Assembly: GCF_900110425.1 (NCBI RefSeq)
Contig: NZ_FODS01000001.1
Coordinates: 248,001 to 312,000 of the forward strand
DNA from: Salinihabitans flavidus
Lineage (GTDB): Bacteria > Pseudomonadota > Alphaproteobacteria > Rhodobacterales > Rhodobacteraceae
Direction of reading: 5' to 3'
Length of the DNA stretch: 64,000 nt
The first letter of the stretch is position 1; each line of letters starts with the position of its first letter. Below the pieces are notes generated by a model, which was not told the DNA's origin, did not search any database, and saw only the letters and a list, made by a program, of their open reading frames with translations. This document shows, in pieces, positions 61,820 to 64,000 of the stretch. The position numbers and the translations under genes are program-made.

Positions 61820-61894
61820 CCACCGACGTATTACCGACAAAATACCGACGTTATACCGACGTGCCATTTTCGACGTTTCGCGGGATTTGTTAAC
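61820..61894. repeat. 11-bp phased ATACCGAC array, copy C
   Basis: Units start at 61820 (CCACCGAC), 61831 (TTACCGAC), 61842 (ATACCGAC) and 61853 (ATACCGAC), each 11 bases apart, with linkers GTA, AAA, GTT. GTTAAC follows at 61889-61894. It lies in the 229-base dnaJ-radC gap after the terminator, upstream of radC. Confidence 0.75.
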
Positions 61895-61904
61895 CCTTCG
61901 CTAA
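61890..61904. promoter_or_regulatory. CtrA-like box upstream of radC
   Basis: TTAA-N7-CTAA (TTAA 61890-61893, CTAA 61901-61904), one mismatch to the CtrA full-site consensus, overlapping the GTTAAC of repeat copy C and 24 bases before the radC ATG. Close to the start codon, so it could repress or activate radC. Binding is inferred. Confidence 0.4.
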
Positions 61905-61927
61905 CCTTGCTTCGGCAGTCTGCGGCC

Positions 61928-62689
61928 ATGTCCGATACGCGCGCCTTTTCCGAAATGCCCCTGCCGCTGTTCAACGCGGAAGAGGCCCCGGAAACGCCGC
62001 TCAAGTCGGGCAGACTTCCCTCCTACATTCGCGACCACCGCGCGAGGCTCCGTGACCGCTTTCTCTCAGGCGGCGCGGACGCCATGCCGGACTATGAACT
62101 GTTGGAACTCATCCTGTTCCGCGCCATTCCGCGGCGGGATGTCAAACCGCTCGCGCGGCAACTTCTCGACCGTTTCGGCGGTTTCAATCAGGTTCTGTCG
62201 GCCCCGGCGCCACGCCTGCGGGAGGTGCAGGGTGTGGGCGATGCGGTCGTCACCGAACTCAAGATCGTGGAGGCCGCGACCCACCGTATGGCCCGATCCC
62301 GCGTGCTGGGCCAACAGGTGCTTGGCTCCTGGGATGCGCTTCTGGATTATTGCCGCACATCAATGGCTTACCGGGAGATTGAGCAATTTCGCATTCTTTA
62401 CCTCGACCGCAAGAATATCTTGATCGCCGATGAGGAACAGGCCCGCGGCACAGTCGACCATGTTCCGGTCTACCCGCGCGAGGTGGCCAAGCGCGCACTC
62501 GAACACAACGCTTCCGCCATGATCCTCGTGCACAACCATCCCTCCGGCGATGTGACACCGTCACAGGCTGACATAAGCATGACAGAACAGGTGGAGCGGG
62601 CCTGCAACGTGCTCGGCATCACCCTTCACGATCACCTCGTCATAGGCAAAAGCGGCGAGTTCAGCTTCAGAAGCGAGGGTCTGCTTTAA
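61928..62689 (+). CDS. radC: RadC-family JAB/MPN domain protein
   Basis: 253 residues from ATG at 61928 (a longer in-frame ATG at 61709 crosses the terminator and is rejected). N-terminal helix-hairpin-helix-like UPF0758 region (FGGFNQVLSAPAPRLREVQGVGDAVVTELKI) and C-terminal JAB metalloprotease-like domain with HNHPSGDVTPSQADISMTEQ (His-x-His ... Asp). Historically annotated as a repair protein; the role is not firmly known. It converges with the OmpA-fusion gene, the two stop codons overlapping. Confidence 0.9.
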   Translation: MSDTRAFSEMPLPLFNAEEAPETPLKSGRLPSYIRDHRARLRDRFLSGGADAMPDYELLELILFRAIPRRDVKPLARQLLDRFGGFNQVLSAPAPRLREVQGVGDAVVTELKIVEAATHRMARSRVLGQQVLGSWDALLDYCRTSMAYREIEQFRILYLDRKNILIADEEQARGTVDHVPVYPREVAKRALEHNASAMILVHNHPSGDVTPSQADISMTEQVERACNVLGITLHDHLVIGKSGEFSFRSEGLL

Positions 62690-64000
62690 CGCAGCCAGAC
62701 TTCCACCCGACGATTCACCTGCCGGCCCCATGCGCTGTCATCGCAAGCCATCGGCATCGCCTCTCCGAAGGCTGCCACCTGCGTCGAAAGCAGCTCACGA
62801 TCTACAGCTTCCGCCGCCTCCAGAACCGCCTTGCGCACCGCCTCGGCCCGCTTCTGCGCAATCTCCCGGTTCCCGGTTGCCCGACCCAACCCGTCACTGA
62901 ACCCCACAAACAGGATCTCCCGCTCATCATAGGTCCCGGCCTCCAGTCCTCGCGCCAGCAAAAGCACGTTGGATCGGGATTGCGCGTCAAGCCGCGCGGA
63001 CCCTGCCTCGAATCGGAACGACGTTGTCAGCCGGTCACGCGGTGCCAGAAGTTTGACCATACTCTGCAATTCGCGCAGCGAGATCTCTTCCCCTGCCGCC
63101 GAAATCGCATTGATAAATCGATCTCCCTGAAGCGTCACCGGCACCTCTTCCGGTGTCTGGTCCACAAAGCCGGCACGTCGTATCACGATCTGCGCAGCAG
63201 GACCTACCGCATAGGACAGAAAGGCGCGCGCCAGTTTCGGCAACCGCCGCGCGGGCAGGTAAAGAAACATCGGTGCGGTGAGAGGATAGTCCTCTGTCTT
63301 GATACTGCGCCGTGCCGCCGAGAGCGTGAAGCCGCAGCCCCCCGAAAGGTCCAGCACGCGGGCAGCACCCGTGTTCGAAAAGGCGGACATGCCAATGGCG
63401 AAGGGGGCCCGCGACACCGCCGAGATCAAGTCGTCGGGGGTTTCATGTCGCTTGATCTGGCTGCTGAGGGACAGCTCCGCAGGTTGCATCAACTGATCCT
63501 CAACCGCCTGCGTCAATCCAGATTTTCTGGTCAGTAGGTGAAGGTCGATCGGCGCATCCGGACCTCCCAGAATCTTCCAGCTATCGATTTCCCCGGCAAA
63601 GACCCGCGCCAGCGTTCCTGGGGAAATGTCACGCACCGGATTACCCGGTGCAACCACAGGAACCAACCCATCAAGCGCGAGCACATGACTGCGTCGTGGA
63701 TCGGTCAAGTCGCCCAAGCCCGCCTCATAGCCGCGCGTGGCTTCCTTCTCCCGTATTTCGCGCAGTGACATGACGATGTCGGCCTCATTGGCAAGAAGGT
63801 CGGCAAACCCCTCATCCGCATTGCTTGCGTGAATCAAAAATTTGACCAGCAGTTTGCCCGTCTCCCGATCGCTCAGGTGGTATTCGAAACGCCGCGCCTC
63901 CTTGGAAACCCGCGTCACCCCGTATTGATTGCGCAGCGCGAACGCCTCGACCAGAGCGGGTAGAAGCACCTCGGCCATCCCTGCGCTACCTGAGATGCGG
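62686..64000 (-). CDS. Substrate-binding (PstS-like) domain fused to OmpA-like domain, cut by window end
   Basis: At least 438 residues visible; the frame continues open through 64000 (reading RISGSAGMAEVLLPALVEAF), so the ATG at 63978 is internal and the true start with its signal peptide is outside. The first about 280 residues are a PBP-like-2 (PstS-type) domain: LVPVVAPGNPVRDISPGTLARVFAGEIDSWKILGG. The C-terminal about 120 residues are OmpA-like (FRFEAGSARLDAQSRSNVLLLA, then EILFVGFSDGLGRATGNREIAQKRAEAVRKAV), binding peptidoglycan. The function is probably wall-anchored ligand sensing or binding. Confidence 0.82.
   Translation of the reverse strand, partial: RISGSAGMAEVLLPALVEAFALRNQYGVTRVSKEARRFEYHLSDRETGKLLVKFLIHASNADEGFADLLANEADIVMSLREIREKEATRGYEAGLGDLTDPRRSHVLALDGLVPVVAPGNPVRDISPGTLARVFAGEIDSWKILGGPDAPIDLHLLTRKSGLTQAVEDQLMQPAELSLSSQIKRHETPDDLISAVSRAPFAIGMSAFSNTGAARVLDLSGGCGFTLSAARRSIKTEDYPLTAPMFLYLPARRLPKLARAFLSYAVGPAAQIVIRRAGFVDQTPEEVPVTLQGDRFINAISAAGEEISLRELQSMVKLLAPRDRLTTSFRFEAGSARLDAQSRSNVLLLARGLEAGTYDEREILFVGFSDGLGRATGNREIAQKRAEAVRKAVLEAAEAVDRELLSTQVAAFGEAMPMACDDSAWGRQVNRRVEVWLR

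Noticed and set aside
61709-61927. Longer radC start at 61709
   Set aside because: It would run across the dnaJ terminator and the phased repeat array; ATG at 61928 begins the family sequence.

Overview
The window is a 64 kb piece of a GC-rich alphaproteobacterial chromosome, most likely Rhodobacterales (Roseobacter group). This is inferred from the CtrA-box-associated alphaproteobacterial flagellar cluster with MotE-like, FlbE-type FliH and FliL-like proteins, from lptCAB-hpf-ptsN without rpoN, and from protein sequences typical of marine Rhodobacteraceae. No rRNA, tRNA, insertion sequence, prophage or CRISPR array was seen. Almost all of the window is coding and most genes overlap by 1-4 bases in operons.

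Region 1 (1-22.3 kb) is a flagellar super-cluster. It starts inside flgF and continues flgG-flgA-flgH-fliL-like. Facing it on the minus strand is fliJ-like/flhB/fliR/flhA, then a lytic transglycosylase, a large secreted repeat protein, motA, a motE-like gene, a small membrane coiled-coil gene and fliL. Divergently comes fliF-fliH-fliN-fliP (+), followed by flgI/flgL/flgK/flgE/motB (-). CtrA-like boxes (TTAA-N7-TTAA type) sit in the fliL/fliF divergent promoter and upstream of flgE. FlhB carries NPMH instead of the usual NPTH self-cleavage motif.

Region 2 (22.4-31.1 kb, minus strand) is an accessory glycan locus. It encodes a GT61 glycosyltransferase, a sulfatase fused to C-terminal RTX calcium-binding repeats, a LamG-like protein, a protein of unknown function, a sulfotransferase, an alpha/beta hydrolase and a GT90 (CAP10-like) glycosyltransferase. 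It is the most unusual part of the window and could build and remodel a sulfated surface glycan.

Region 3 (31.2-43.6 kb) is mostly housekeeping. It has thiBPQ under a TPP riboswitch, aroC, an AEC transporter, two more glycosyltransferase genes (one with a C-terminal methyltransferase-like domain), a ribonuclease D-like exonuclease, lptC-lptA-lptB, hpf and ptsN.

Region 4 (43.6-57.7 kb) is a surface-polysaccharide locus. It has a two-module sulfotransferase, GT14, GT2 and GT4 glycosyltransferases, galU, a Wza-type export lipoprotein, a WbpM/CapD-type nucleotide-sugar dehydratase, a UDP-glucuronate 4-epimerase-like protein, another GT2, cysQ (which removes the PAP made by sulfotransferases) and a KpsM-like ABC permease. 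Sulfotransferases in regions 2 and 4 together with cysQ suggest that the exported glycan is sulfated.

Region 5 (57.7-64 kb) holds alkB, dnaK (with a heat-shock-type promoter), dnaJ, radC, and a substrate-binding/OmpA fusion gene cut by the window end.

The most striking non-coding signal is a dispersed repeat. Three intergenic regions (34.6, 36.9 and 61.8 kb) carry 3-4 head-to-tail ATACCGAC units spaced exactly 11 bp apart, each followed within about 40 bp by GTTAAC. Such helically phased direct repeats look like a protein-binding array, and no known family was recognised.
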